Assembly: GCA_963728045.1 (NCBI GenBank)
Contig: CAVSIE010000002.1
Coordinates: 1,240,001 to 1,304,000 of the forward strand
Direction of reading: 5' to 3'
Source: VRUE01 sp963728045
GTDB lineage: Bacteria > Actinomycetota > Thermoleophilia > Solirubrobacterales > 70-9
DNA length: 64,000 bases
Shown here: in pieces, positions 8,241 through 16,527 of the stretch
Layout: the number at the start of each line of letters is the position of its first letter
How positions within the stretch are numbered: position 1 is the stretch's first letter
Notes under the pieces: model-generated
Databases searched by the model: none
What the model saw: only the letters and a program-made list of their open reading frames with translations
Told to the model about the DNA's origin: nothing
Translations under genes and position numbers: made by a program

Positions 8241-9581
8241 ATGGAGGCAGCGACAACAACCGTCCCGCGGCCGCTGAGCAGGCCGGCGGAGCGACGGTTG
8301 CCCCCGGGTCCGCCGCTGCCCGTGCTGGTCCAGTCGGCGATCTGGGCACGGCAGGCCCGGCGAATGCTCTACGCCTGCCACGAGCGCTACGGCGACATGT
8401 TCACGATCCAGATCGCCTACGAGGGCAAGTGGGTGATGCTCGCCGACCCCGAAGCGGTCAAACAGGTCTTCACCGGCGACCCGAAGGTCTTCCATGCCGG
8501 CGAGGGCAACAAAATCCTCACCCCGGTCCTCGGCCGCAACTCGGTCCTCGTCCTCGATGAGAAGCCACACATGAGCCAGCGCAAGCTGCTGCTGCCGCCC
8601 TTCCACGGCGCCCGCATGCAGGGCTACGAGCAGACGATGAGCGAGATCGCGGCGCGCGAGATCGATAGCTGGCCCACCGGAACTCCCTACAAGTTGCGTC
8701 CGCGGATGCAGGCGATGACCCTGGAGATCATCCTCAGCACGGTCTTCGGGGTGAGCGAAGGCGAGCGGCTCGCCGAGCTGCGGGAGGCGCTGCGCGACTT
8801 CCTAGACCTGACTACCGATCCGCTCAAGCTCGCGCCGCTGGCCCTCTTCGGGCCGACACGAGTGATGCGCTACCGGCCTTTCCGCCGCCGTATCGAGCGA
8901 GTCGATGCGCTGCTCTACCGCGAGATTGCCGAGCGCCGTCGCGCCAGCGACCTGGAGGCGCGCGACGACGTCCTCTCGATGCTGATCGCCGCCCGTCACG
9001 AGGATGGCAGCCCGATGGGCGACCAGGAGATCCGCGACGAGCTGCTCACCTTGCTCGTCGCCGGTCATGAGACGACCGCGACCTCGCTCTCCTGGGCTGT
9101 AGAGCGGCTCGCCCGTCACCCCGAGAAGCTGGAACGATTGCGCGACGAGGTCGACGATGGCCGCGACGAGTACCTGACCGCGACGATCCAGGAGACGCTG
9201 CGGCTGCGCCCTGTGATCGCGATCGTGATCCGTCGCCTCACTGAGGCGGTCGAGATCGGCGGTTACGAGCTACCCGCCGGAGTCGGGGTGACGCCCTGCG
9301 TCTACCTCGTCCACCGCAACCCCGAGATTTACCCGGAGCCCGATCGCTTCCTGCCGGAGCGCTTCCTCGACAACCCGCCCGGCACCTACACCTGGATCCC
9401 CTTCGGCGGCGGCGTCCGCCGCTGCCTAGGCGCCTCCTTCGCCCAGTTCGAGATGGCCGTCGTCCTGCGCGAGCTGGTCAAGCGCCACCAGATCCACCCG
9501 GCCGATCCGCGCCCGGAGCGCGTCTTCCGCCGCGCGATCACCGAGACCCCGCGCCACGACGCGACGGTTGTGCTCGGCTGA
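8241..9581 (+). CDS. Cytochrome P450
   Basis: A 446-aa soluble-type P450. The I-helix motif is AGHETTA, the ExxR motif is ETLR, and the heme-binding loop FGGGVRRCLG has its Cys ligand near residue 395. The proline-rich RLPPGPPLP near the N-terminus replaces a membrane anchor. It starts at an ATG preceded by GAGAGG. It would hydroxylate or epoxidise a hydrophobic substrate with electrons from ferredoxin/ferredoxin reductase; neither partner is in the window. The class resembles CYP110/CYP102-like fatty-acid or terpenoid oxidases, but the substrate is unknown. Confidence 0.92.
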   Translation: MEAATTTVPRPLSRPAERRLPPGPPLPVLVQSAIWARQARRMLYACHERYGDMFTIQIAYEGKWVMLADPEAVKQVFTGDPKVFHAGEGNKILTPVLGRNSVLVLDEKPHMSQRKLLLPPFHGARMQGYEQTMSEIAAREIDSWPTGTPYKLRPRMQAMTLEIILSTVFGVSEGERLAELREALRDFLDLTTDPLKLAPLALFGPTRVMRYRPFRRRIERVDALLYREIAERRRASDLEARDDVLSMLIAARHEDGSPMGDQEIRDELLTLLVAGHETTATSLSWAVERLARHPEKLERLRDEVDDGRDEYLTATIQETLRLRPVIAIVIRRLTEAVEIGGYELPAGVGVTPCVYLVHRNPEIYPEPDRFLPERFLDNPPGTYTWIPFGGGVRRCLGASFAQFEMAVVLRELVKRHQIHPADPRPERVFRRAITETPRHDATVVLG

Positions 9582-9621
9582 CGGTCAGCTCCTTTCCGGG
9601 CGTCGCTGTACCGTAGTGAGC

Positions 9622-9795
9622 ATGAAGCCCAGGAAGCGAACTGGGAACTGGACGGCCGAGGGAATCGCGGAGCGGCTCGACCGGCGTCGCGACTACACGG
9701 AGCTCACACCGTCTCAGCGAATGGAACAGGTCTTCGAGCTATCGCGGTTTATGTCCCAGCTAGCCGAGGGCGGACGTCGTCAGCGCAGTGCCTGA
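9622..9795 (+). CDS. Small hypothetical protein, partner of the nucleotidyltransferase
   Basis: A 57-aa basic protein (MKPRKRTGNWTAEGIAERLDRRRDYTELTPSQRMEQVF in pieces MKPRKRTGNWTAEGIAERL and DRRRDYTELTPSQRMEQVF) rich in Arg, Glu and Gln and predicted helical. It overlaps the following nucleotidyltransferase by 8 bp, so the two are translationally coupled. Its position resembles the antitoxin/partner of minimal nucleotidyltransferase modules. No HTH motif is obvious. Confidence 0.6.
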   Translation: MKPRKRTGNWTAEGIAERLDRRRDYTELTPSQRMEQVFELSRFMSQLAEGGRRQRSA

Positions 9796-10285
9796 ACTCG
9801 ATATTCGAGCGATCCTCGAAGCGCTCGTCCGCGAGGATGTCGAGTTCCTCATCATCGGCGGAGTTGCGATTGGTTTCCATGGCTACGTTCGAGCGACGAA
9901 GGATGTCGACGTGGTGCCGGCGCCCGATGCCCAGAATCTCACGAAGCTCGCCCGGGTGTTGAGAGCACTGGACGCTCAAATCGAAGGAGCGGAGGAGTTC
10001 GAGAGCGGGGAGCTTCCAGATCCCCTGGACCCCAAAGCGCTCGCACTGGGTGGTAACTGGGTGTTGCGCACTCGGCTCGGGCGCTTCGACATCATGCAGT
10101 GGATCGGTGACGACGCTCTGTGGGAGAAGCTCTCACCCACGGCAGTCGAAGCTGAAGTAGGCGAGCTTGTCGTCAAGGTCGTGAGCTACGAGGGTCTCGT
10201 TGAGCTCAAGCAGAATGCGGGGCGACCAGAGGACCTCCTCGATCTGCAGCGACTGCGTGAGGCGCGCGGCGAAACCGAGGAGTGA
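9788..10285 (+). CDS. Minimal nucleotidyltransferase (DUF6036/MNT-like)
   Basis: A 165-aa Pol-beta-fold nucleotidyltransferase: IIGGVAIGFHGY followed by ATKDVDVV gives the GG...DxD active-site pattern, and the C-terminal part ends in a helical DLLDLQRLREAR segment typical of the AbiEii/NTase-toxin clan. A GTG start overlaps the upstream 57-aa gene. Such proteins can be toxins that transfer nucleotides to tRNA or protein, but some are housekeeping-like orphans. A related protein is at 57910-58404 with an HTH partner. Confidence 0.75.
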   Translation: MPELDIRAILEALVREDVEFLIIGGVAIGFHGYVRATKDVDVVPAPDAQNLTKLARVLRALDAQIEGAEEFESGELPDPLDPKALALGGNWVLRTRLGRFDIMQWIGDDALWEKLSPTAVEAEVGELVVKVVSYEGLVELKQNAGRPEDLLDLQRLREARGETEE

Positions 10286-10305
10286 CCCGGCTGTAGACGA
10301 CCGGC

Positions 10306-13140
10306 TCAGCCGCAGCCGGTGTTGTTGCCGCAGCTGCTGCACGTGTAGCAGCTGCCCGTGCGCTGCATCATGCCGCCGCACTGATCGCAGGCGGGCCCGA
10401 GGTCGAGGCCGGACATCTTGGCCGGCACGACCGGTGGGGTTTCGGTGAAGGCGGCGCCGGCGGGAACCGCCTCGCCGCCTGTCGCCTTGGCCTTCTCGCC
10501 CCCGTTGCCGTTGCCGGGCTTGGAGTGGCCGTTGCCGCCGTTGGCCGGCTCGGCATCGGCGTCTGTGCTGATCCCGAGTCCGAGCTGGCTGGTCTCCGCC
10601 TCGCGCTTCGCCCGCACCTCAGGGGTGAGGATGCCGAGTTCCTCCAGCTCATCGAGGTCCTCGACGAAGCGGCTTGCCACCCAGCGCATGATGTAGTCGG
10701 GCAGCGATTTGGCGAAGGGGATCTCCGGGTTGCCGGTGATTCCCTCCGGATCGAAGCGCATGTAGCTGAACTTGCGCACGAAGGTCTCCAGCGGCACGCC
10801 GTACTGAAGTCCGATCGAGATCGCCGTCGCGTAGGCGTTGAGCATCCCTCGCAGGGTCGACCCCTCCTTGCCGATGTCGGTGAGGAAGATCTCGCCGACC
10901 GAACCGTCCTCGTACTTGCCGGCGGTGATGTAGCCCTCGTGACCGGCGATCGAGAACTTGTGGGTGATCGATTCGCGCTCGCGAGGCATCCTTTTGCGCT
11001 CCGGCGCCGACATCGGCTGCTCAGCCTCGGCCTCCTTCTCCTCGTGGGCGTCGGTGCGCAGCGCCTGCGCCGTCTTCGAGCCGTCGCGGTAGATCGCCAG
11101 GGCCTTGAGGCCGCCCTGCCAGCCGCGCGTGTAGGCGTCGGCAATGTCCTCCACCGTCGCCGTCTGCGGCAGGTTGACCGTCTTCGAGATCGCCCCGGAG
11201 ATGAAGGGCTGGGTCGCGGCCATCATGTCGATGTGGCCGGTGTGGGTGATCGCCCGCTCGCCGACCGCCACGTCGAAGACCGGCAGGTGCTCGTCCTTCA
11301 GGCCCGGCGCCCCGACGATCGTGTTCTTCTCGGCGATGTGGGCGTTGATCTGGTCGACCTCGACGTCGGTGTAGCCGAGCGTGCGCAGCGCCAGCGGCGC
11401 CGATTTGTTGACGATCGTCATCTGGCCGCCGCCGACCAGCTCCTTGAACTTGACCAGGGAGAAGTCGGGCTCGATCCCGGTCGTGTCGCAGTCCATCAGG
11501 AAGCTGATCGTCCCGGTCGGCGCCAGCACCGTCGCCTGCGCGTTGCGGTAACCGTGCTCCTCGCCCAGCTCGACCGCTTCGTCCCAGGCCCGCTGCGACG
11601 CCTCGAGCAGGTCGCCCTTGATCCCGGTTGGGTCGACGTCGTAGGAGGCGTCGCGGTGCATCCGCATCACCCCGTTGTGGGGCTCGCGGTTGCGCTCGTA
11701 CTCGTCGTAGGGCCCGGTCGCGCCGGCGGCGATCAGCGCCGACTGGCGGTAGGCGCGACCCGTCATCAGCGCCGTGATCGCGGCGGCGACGTTGCGGCCC
11801 GCGTCGGAGTCGTAGGGCAGCCCGTCGGACATCAGCAGCGCGCCGAGGTTGGCGTAGCCGAGGCCGAGCTGGCGGAAGGCGTTGGCGTTGGCGGCGATCT
11901 CGGGTGTCGGGTAGCTGGAGCAGCCGACGACGATCTCCTGGGCGAGGAAGACGATGTCGACCGCGTGCTCGAAGTCGGAGACGTCGAAGGAGCCGTCCTC
12001 GCGGCGGAACTTCATCAGGTTGAGCGAGGCCAGGTTGCAGGCCGAGTCGTCGACGTGCATGTACTCGCTGCAGGGGTTGGAGGCGTTGATCCGCCCCGAC
12101 TCCGGGCAGGTGTGCCAGCGGTTGATGATCGTGTCGTACTGGACGCCCGGGTCGGCGCAGCGCCAGGCGGCGTCGGCGATCTGGCTCATCAGCTCGCGCG
12201 CCGGCAGCGTCTTGGTCGGCTCGCCCGTGGCGCGTGCCGTGAGGCTCCAGTCCTCGCCGGCCTCGACCGCCTCCATGAAGTCGTCGGTGACCCGCACCGA
12301 GTTGTTGGCGTTCTGGTACTGGATCGAGGTGAAGCCCTCGCCGTCGATCGACATGTCGAAGCCGGCGTCGCGCAGGGCCGCGGCCTTCTTCTCCTCGTCG
12401 GCCTTGCACCAGATGAAGTGCTCGATGTCGGGATGGTCGACGTCGAGGACGACCATCTTCGCCGCCCGCCGCGTCTTGCCGCCCGACTTGATCGTCCCCG
12501 CCCAGGCGTCGGCGCCGCGCATGAAGCTGACCGGGCCGGAGGCGAGCCCGCCCTTGGAGAGCGGCTCGACCGATCCCCGGATGTTGGAGAGGTTGATCCC
12601 CGAGCCCGACCCACCGCGGAAGATCTTGCCCTCCTTGGTGTTCCAGTCGAGGATCGACTCCATCGTGTCCTCGACGCTGAGGATGAAGCAGGCCGAGCAC
12701 TGCGGGCGCTCCTCGAAGCCGACGTTGAACCAGACCGGCGAGTTGAAGGCCGCCTTCTGGTTGAGCAGGATCGAGGTCAGCTCCGCTTCGAAGGCATCGG
12801 CGTCCTCGTCGGAGGCGAAGTAGCCGCCCTCGCGCCCCCAGTCGGAGATCGTGCCGGCGACCCGCCCGATCATCTGTTTGACCGAGGACTCCCGTTTCTC
12901 GGTGCCGAGCTGCCCGCGGAAGTACTTCTGGGCGACGATGTTTGTCGCGTTCTGCGACCAGCTCTTCGGGAACTCGACCCCGCGCTGCTCGAAGGCCGGG
13001 TTCTCGGGATCGCCGATCACAGCGTCGCGCGTCTCCCACTCGATCTCGTCGAAGGGATGGGTGCCGGCAGAGGAGAACCGCCGCTCTATCGAGAGGCCCT
13101 GCAGACCGGTCTGGGGGGTGCTGGCGGCGGTCTTGGACAT
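10306..13140 (-). CDS. nrdJ: Vitamin B12-dependent (class II) ribonucleoside-diphosphate reductase
   Basis: A 944-aa adenosylcobalamin-dependent reductase that makes deoxyribonucleotides for DNA synthesis. The catalytic barrel is seen in NSPVWFNVG, the SACFILSVEDTMESI Cys site, GGSGSGINLSNIRG and NPCSEYMHVDDSACNLASLN. The C-terminal tail carries the Cys-rich ribbon CDQCGGMMQRTGSCYTCSSC that re-reduces the active site. The start MSKTAASTPQ (13140) has a GAGAGGAGAAG ribosome site; the 27-codon upstream extension has no support. Class II use means oxygen-tolerant growth needs cobalamin. Confidence 0.95.
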   Translation of the reverse strand: MSKTAASTPQTGLQGLSIERRFSSAGTHPFDEIEWETRDAVIGDPENPAFEQRGVEFPKSWSQNATNIVAQKYFRGQLGTEKRESSVKQMIGRVAGTISDWGREGGYFASDEDADAFEAELTSILLNQKAAFNSPVWFNVGFEERPQCSACFILSVEDTMESILDWNTKEGKIFRGGSGSGINLSNIRGSVEPLSKGGLASGPVSFMRGADAWAGTIKSGGKTRRAAKMVVLDVDHPDIEHFIWCKADEEKKAAALRDAGFDMSIDGEGFTSIQYQNANNSVRVTDDFMEAVEAGEDWSLTARATGEPTKTLPARELMSQIADAAWRCADPGVQYDTIINRWHTCPESGRINASNPCSEYMHVDDSACNLASLNLMKFRREDGSFDVSDFEHAVDIVFLAQEIVVGCSSYPTPEIAANANAFRQLGLGYANLGALLMSDGLPYDSDAGRNVAAAITALMTGRAYRQSALIAAGATGPYDEYERNREPHNGVMRMHRDASYDVDPTGIKGDLLEASQRAWDEAVELGEEHGYRNAQATVLAPTGTISFLMDCDTTGIEPDFSLVKFKELVGGGQMTIVNKSAPLALRTLGYTDVEVDQINAHIAEKNTIVGAPGLKDEHLPVFDVAVGERAITHTGHIDMMAATQPFISGAISKTVNLPQTATVEDIADAYTRGWQGGLKALAIYRDGSKTAQALRTDAHEEKEAEAEQPMSAPERKRMPRERESITHKFSIAGHEGYITAGKYEDGSVGEIFLTDIGKEGSTLRGMLNAYATAISIGLQYGVPLETFVRKFSYMRFDPEGITGNPEIPFAKSLPDYIMRWVASRFVEDLDELEELGILTPEVRAKREAETSQLGLGISTDADAEPANGGNGHSKPGNGNGGEKAKATGGEAVPAGAAFTETPPVVPAKMSGLDLGPACDQCGGMMQRTGSCYTCSSCGNNTGCG

Positions 13141-13282
13141 CGAACTTCTCCTCTCGGGCGGCTTCTGGGGGTGAGCTACCCAGCTTCCATAACGCGTCGG
13201 ACGCCAACCGTGTTGGCGCAAGGCCGCAAAAGCCGCAAATTTTGCGCTTTCGAGGTGGTTCTCCGTCTATGGTGACAAGCCG
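13141..13282. promoter_or_regulatory. Divergent nrdJ / hemolysin-III promoter region with two palindromes
   Basis: CGCCAAC-CGT-GTTGGCG occupies 13202-13218 and CGCAAA-T-TTTGCG occupies 13234-13246, both perfect. They are plausible operators for nrdJ or the divergent gene. They do not resemble the NrdR box, and no cobalamin riboswitch conserved B12-box sequence was recognised. Confidence 0.5.
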
Positions 13283-13987
13283 ATGGTGCGGGCGAAGGCA
13301 ACCGAGAAGGCGGGGGCTGCAAGGGAAGTTGCAGGCGACGCGATCGCGGCGGTCAAGCCGAAGCTGCGCGGCGTCTCGCACGAGTGGGCGTTCTTCATCT
13401 CGTTGGGCCTCGGCGCCGCCCTGATCGTCGCCGCCGATACGCCCCAGGCCACCCTCGCCGTCGCGATCTACGCCGCCAGCCTCTCTGCCCTGCTCGGCAC
13501 CAGCGCGCTTTACCACCGCGTGGAATGGAAGCGGCCCAACGTGCGCCGCTGGATGCGCCGGCTCGACCACTCGATGATCTTCGTCCTCATCGCCGGCACC
13601 TACACGCCGTTCGCCCTGCTCGCCCTCGACGGGCCGCTCGCCGACGCGATCCTCGCCGTGGTCTGGATCGGCGCGATCGCCGGCGCGATCGTCGAGATGG
13701 TCTGGATCGAGCACCCGAAGTGGGTCGCGGCGCTGGTCTACATCTCGATCGGCTGGGTGGCCCTGATCGCCTTCCCTGAACTGTGGAGCGAGATGGGCGC
13801 CGCCGGAACGCTGCTGGTCGCCGCCGGCGGGCTCCTCTACACGATCGGCGCCGTCGTCTACGCGACCCAGCGGCCCAACCCCAACCCGCGTGTCTTCGGC
13901 TACCACGAGGTCTTCCACCTCCTCGTCATCGCCGCCGCCGCCGCCCACTTCGCCGCGGTCGCCTTCTTCGCCCTGCCGGCTGCCTGA
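13283..13987 (+). CDS. Hemolysin III / PAQR-like membrane protein
   Basis: A 234-aa protein with seven hydrophobic segments and the PAQR/HlyIII metal-site residues: SALYH in the first block, LDHSMIF next, and HEVFHLL near the end. Family members are membrane hydrolases or channel-like proteins of uncertain role. The N-terminal ~30 residues are basic and cytoplasmic. Followed by a strong bidirectional hairpin terminator at 13992-14021. Confidence 0.85.
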   Translation: MVRAKATEKAGAAREVAGDAIAAVKPKLRGVSHEWAFFISLGLGAALIVAADTPQATLAVAIYAASLSALLGTSALYHRVEWKRPNVRRWMRRLDHSMIFVLIAGTYTPFALLALDGPLADAILAVVWIGAIAGAIVEMVWIEHPKWVAALVYISIGWVALIAFPELWSEMGAAGTLLVAAGGLLYTIGAVVYATQRPNPNPRVFGYHEVFHLLVIAAAAAHFAAVAFFALPAA

Positions 13988-13991
13988 GTGG

Positions 13992-14021
13992 CGACTTAGT
14001 CGCGATAGTGCGACTAAGTCG
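13992..14021. terminator. Bidirectional hairpin terminator
   Basis: CGACTTAGTCGC (13992-14003), loop GATAGT, GCGACTAAGTCG (14010-14021): a perfect 12-bp stem exactly between the convergent hemolysin-III and FMN reductase genes. No long U-tract follows, as is common in actinobacteria. Confidence 0.75.
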
Positions 14022-14028
14022 ACATCGA

Positions 14029-14595
14029 CTAGGCCGCGACTGCCATCGTTTCGGCCTCGGCCTCCGCTGCGGCGACCAGCTCGGCGAGGATCTCCTCGAG
14101 CTGCTCGGATTGCTGGGGCGAAAGCTCCAGGCGGTTGCCGACGATCAGCTCGTGCGCGTGGGAGACCGGCAGCTCGGAGTCGATCACGCGACCGCCCATC
14201 GCCGCCAGGACTTTGCGCAGCTCGGCCTGGGCCCAGACCGCTCCGAACATGCCGGTCGAGGCGCCGATCACCGCGACCGGCTTGCCGCGCAGGGCGCTCT
14301 GGCCCGCCGGTCGGGATACCCAGTCGAGGGCGTTCTTGAGCTGGCCTGGTATCGAGCTGTTGTACTCCGGCGTCGCGATCAGGACGGCGTCGGCCTCGCG
14401 CACTGCCTCGCGCAGCTCGTGAACCGCGGCAGGCTCCCTTGCGGTGTCGACGTCCTCGTCATAGGGCGGCACCGCGCGCAGTCGATCGAAAAGCGCCAGC
14501 TCCGCCCCCGTTGGAAGCCGCTCGCCGGCGACCCGCAGCAGGGCGGCGTTGAAGGAGCCTCGTCGCAGGCTTCCCGATATGCCGAGGACTCGCAC
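14029..14595 (-). CDS. NADPH-dependent FMN reductase
   Basis: A 188-aa flavodoxin-like reductase of the SsuE/ChrR class. The N-terminal GISGSLRRGSFN binds the FMN phosphate, and PEYNSSIPGQLKNALDW is the family signature around residues 77-93. It reduces flavin, quinones or related acceptors with NAD(P)H. It lies 1 bp downstream of the yceI-like gene on the same strand, so both probably share the MarR-controlled promoter at 15152-15264, which suggests a stress or xenobiotic response. Confidence 0.9.
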   Translation of the reverse strand: MRVLGISGSLRRGSFNAALLRVAGERLPTGAELALFDRLRAVPPYDEDVDTAREPAAVHELREAVREADAVLIATPEYNSSIPGQLKNALDWVSRPAGQSALRGKPVAVIGASTGMFGAVWAQAELRKVLAAMGGRVIDSELPVSHAHELIVGNRLELSPQQSEQLEEILAELVAAAEAEAETMAVAA

Positions 14596-14596
14596 G

Positions 14597-15151
14597 TCAC
14601 TCCTCCTCGCCGACGAGCTCGAGGTCGACCGAGATCGTCACCGCGTAGTCGAGGACCTCGCCGCCGCTCGGCAGCTCGGCCTGCCAGTCGAGCCCGAAGT
14701 TGCGCCGGTCGACGGTCGCCTCGAGCGAAAGGCCGACCCGCTCTTTGCCGGCCAGGTCCTCGCCGAGCTGGGCAAGGCGACCGCTGGCCTCGACCTCACG
14801 CTTCTCGCCGCGGATCTCGAGCTCGCCGAGCACCCGCAGCGTTCCGTCCTCGCCGACGCTGAGCTCACTCGAGGCGAAGCGCAGCTGCGGGAAGCGCTGG
14901 ACGTCGAAGAACTCGGGGGAGAGCAGGTGGCCCTTCAGCATCTCCTCATCGATGGCGATGCTCTCGACCTTCACCGTGCCCTCCAGCCGTGGTTGCTCGC
15001 CGCCGCTGAGGCGGGCGTCGTAGCGCTCGAAGCCGCTGCGGAACGTGGTTACTCCGTTGTGGGTGACCGCGAAGGCGATTGAGGAGTGAACGGGATCCAC
15101 TGCCCAGGTGCCTACCGGGACCTCTTGCTTGTCGATCGTCTCAGTGCTCAT
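14597..15151 (-). CDS. YceI family protein
   Basis: A 184-aa lipocalin-like beta-barrel that binds isoprenoid-type lipids: DPVHSSIAFAVTHNGVTTFRS at the N-terminus and the RRNFGLDWQ signature near residue 150 are diagnostic. There is no signal peptide, so it is cytoplasmic, unlike the periplasmic E. coli protein. The start MSTETIDKQE has a good ribosome site (GGAGGGAGCAAG); the 25-codon upstream extension would cover the operator region. It leads the operon with the FMN reductase and is divergent from marR. Confidence 0.88.
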   Translation of the reverse strand: MSTETIDKQEVPVGTWAVDPVHSSIAFAVTHNGVTTFRSGFERYDARLSGGEQPRLEGTVKVESIAIDEEMLKGHLLSPEFFDVQRFPQLRFASSELSVGEDGTLRVLGELEIRGEKREVEASGRLAQLGEDLAGKERVGLSLEATVDRRNFGLDWQAELPSGGEVLDYAVTISVDLELVGEEE

Positions 15152-15264
15152 CTTGCTCCCTCCAAGTCGTTGCCCTTCAAATAGTTGATCTGGAAACAAT
15201 CTTAGCAGAGAAGATTTACGTGTCAACTATTGTCACAACAAGCATCTTGTGAGATGATCGTCAT
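15152..15264. promoter_or_regulatory. Divergent yceI / marR operator region
   Basis: Nested palindromes share nearly one centre: outer arms AATAGTTGA (15180-15188) and TCAACTATT (15223-15231), inner arms AATCTT (15198-15203) and AAGATT (15211-15216). CATCT-TGTG-AGATG lies closer to marR. AT-rich nested symmetry between a MarR gene and its divergent target is the usual autoregulated arrangement. Confidence 0.65.
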
Positions 15265-15753
15265 ATGACCGAGCAGGCCACTCTCGACGGGAAGAGCAAC
15301 GGCTCCGCGACAACGGACCCCCATCGCGAGGCCTGGATCTCGATCGCGAGGACCTATGCCGCGATCCAGGGCCGTCTCCAAGAGGCTCTGACCGCCGCCG
15401 AGCTGCCGCCACTGCCCTGGTTCGAGGTGCTGGCGACGCTCGATCGGGCGCCTGAGCAGAGGATGAAGATGGGGGAGCTCGCCGAGGCCCTGGTCATCAC
15501 CCGCGGCGGGCTGACCAAGCTGGTCGATCGGCTGATCAAGGCCGGCCTGCTGGAGCGGACCTTCTGCGAGACCGATCGCCGCGTCAGCTACGCGACGCTG
15601 CTTCCCGCCGGGGCCGAGCTGCTCGAAGACATGCGGCCGGTGGTCCGCGGAGAGCTCGACGTCGCCTTCAGCGCCAATCTCAGCACCAAGCAGGCGAACG
15701 AGCTGCGCGGGACGCTGGAGCGGATCCGCGGCTCGGCCTGCGGGGTCAGCTGA
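15265..15753 (+). CDS. MarR family transcriptional regulator
   Basis: A 162-aa winged-helix regulator. Residues ~70-100 (MKMGELAEALVITRGGLTKLVDRL, in parts MKMGELAEAL and VITRGGLTKLVDRL) form the HTH, and the wing contains ETDRRVSYATLLPAG. N- and C-terminal helices give the dimer. It probably represses the divergent yceI-FMN reductase operon and itself through the nested palindromes between them, with release by a phenolic or lipophilic ligand. Confidence 0.9.
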   Translation: MTEQATLDGKSNGSATTDPHREAWISIARTYAAIQGRLQEALTAAELPPLPWFEVLATLDRAPEQRMKMGELAEALVITRGGLTKLVDRLIKAGLLERTFCETDRRVSYATLLPAGAELLEDMRPVVRGELDVAFSANLSTKQANELRGTLERIRGSACGVS

Positions 15754-15756
15754 GAC

Positions 15757-16503
15757 TCAAGCGAGCGTCGACACCGCCCGCTCCTTGGCGGCCTCGATCA
15801 GCGCCAGCAGCTCGGGCTCGCGCCCTTCGCCCAGGAGCTCGACCGGGTCGGGCTCGCCGTTGACGATGCCCTCGAAGAACTCCTTGCGGTCCTGGTAGGT
15901 CGGCAGCGTCCCCTTCGCCCAGCCGCGGGCGTCGTTGAGGACGACCGCGAGGCGGGCGTACTCCTCGCCGAACAGCTCGGAGATCTCCCGCTTCATCCGC
16001 TTCGCCAGGGCGGGGGAGGCGCCGGCGGTCGAGATCGCGATCGCCAGCGGGCCGGTGCGGACGATCGCCGGCAGGATGAAGTTGCAGAGCGGCGGCACGT
16101 CGACCACGTTGACCAGCATCGCCCGCCGCTCGGCGTCGTCGTAGACGCCGATGTTGACCTCGCTGTCGTCGGTCGCGGCGATCGCCATGAAGGCGCCCTC
16201 GAGGTCGGCGGCGCCTGCATAGACCCGCTTCTCCCACTCGATCGACCCCTCCGCCGCCAGCTCCTCCAGCTGCGGGTGGGCGACCGGCGCGATCAGGGTC
16301 ACGTCGGCATCGCAGGCCAGTAGCCCCTCGACCTTCTCGAGCCCGATGTCGCCACCGCCGACCACCAGGCAGCGCCGCCCCGCCGTCTTCAGGCAGGCGA
16401 TGTAGAACGGCGTCTCCAGCATGTCGCGCACGCAGGACTGGTCGCAGATCCCCTTGCGCAGCTGGCAGACGCACTCCTTGCCGGCATAGGCCTGTGCGGG
16501 CAT
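15757..16503 (-). CDS. Precorrin-2 dehydrogenase / sirohydrochlorin ferrochelatase-like (siroheme synthase N-domain)
   Basis: A 248-aa protein with a Rossmann dinucleotide site VVGGGDIGLEKVEGL and the Met8p/CysG-N features STAGASPALAKRMKREI. It would oxidise precorrin-2 to sirohydrochlorin and possibly insert iron for siroheme. The first ~27 residues hold four Cys (CVCQLRKGICDQSC) before the usual N-terminus MLETPFYIACLKTAG at 16422; the extension may be a metal or Fe-S site, or the true start may be 16422. No uroporphyrinogen methyltransferase domain is fused. Confidence 0.82.
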   Translation of the reverse strand: MPAQAYAGKECVCQLRKGICDQSCVRDMLETPFYIACLKTAGRRCLVVGGGDIGLEKVEGLLACDADVTLIAPVAHPQLEELAAEGSIEWEKRVYAGAADLEGAFMAIAATDDSEVNIGVYDDAERRAMLVNVVDVPPLCNFILPAIVRTGPLAIAISTAGASPALAKRMKREISELFGEEYARLAVVLNDARGWAKGTLPTYQDRKEFFEGIVNGEPDPVELLGEGREPELLALIEAAKERAVSTLA

Positions 16504-16527
16504 GTGATGGAGGTTAGTGATGCGGGG

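Noticed and set aside
13141..13282. Cobalamin riboswitch upstream of nrdJ
   Set aside because: No B12-box or multi-stem aptamer was recognised in the 142-bp region; only short palindromes are present.
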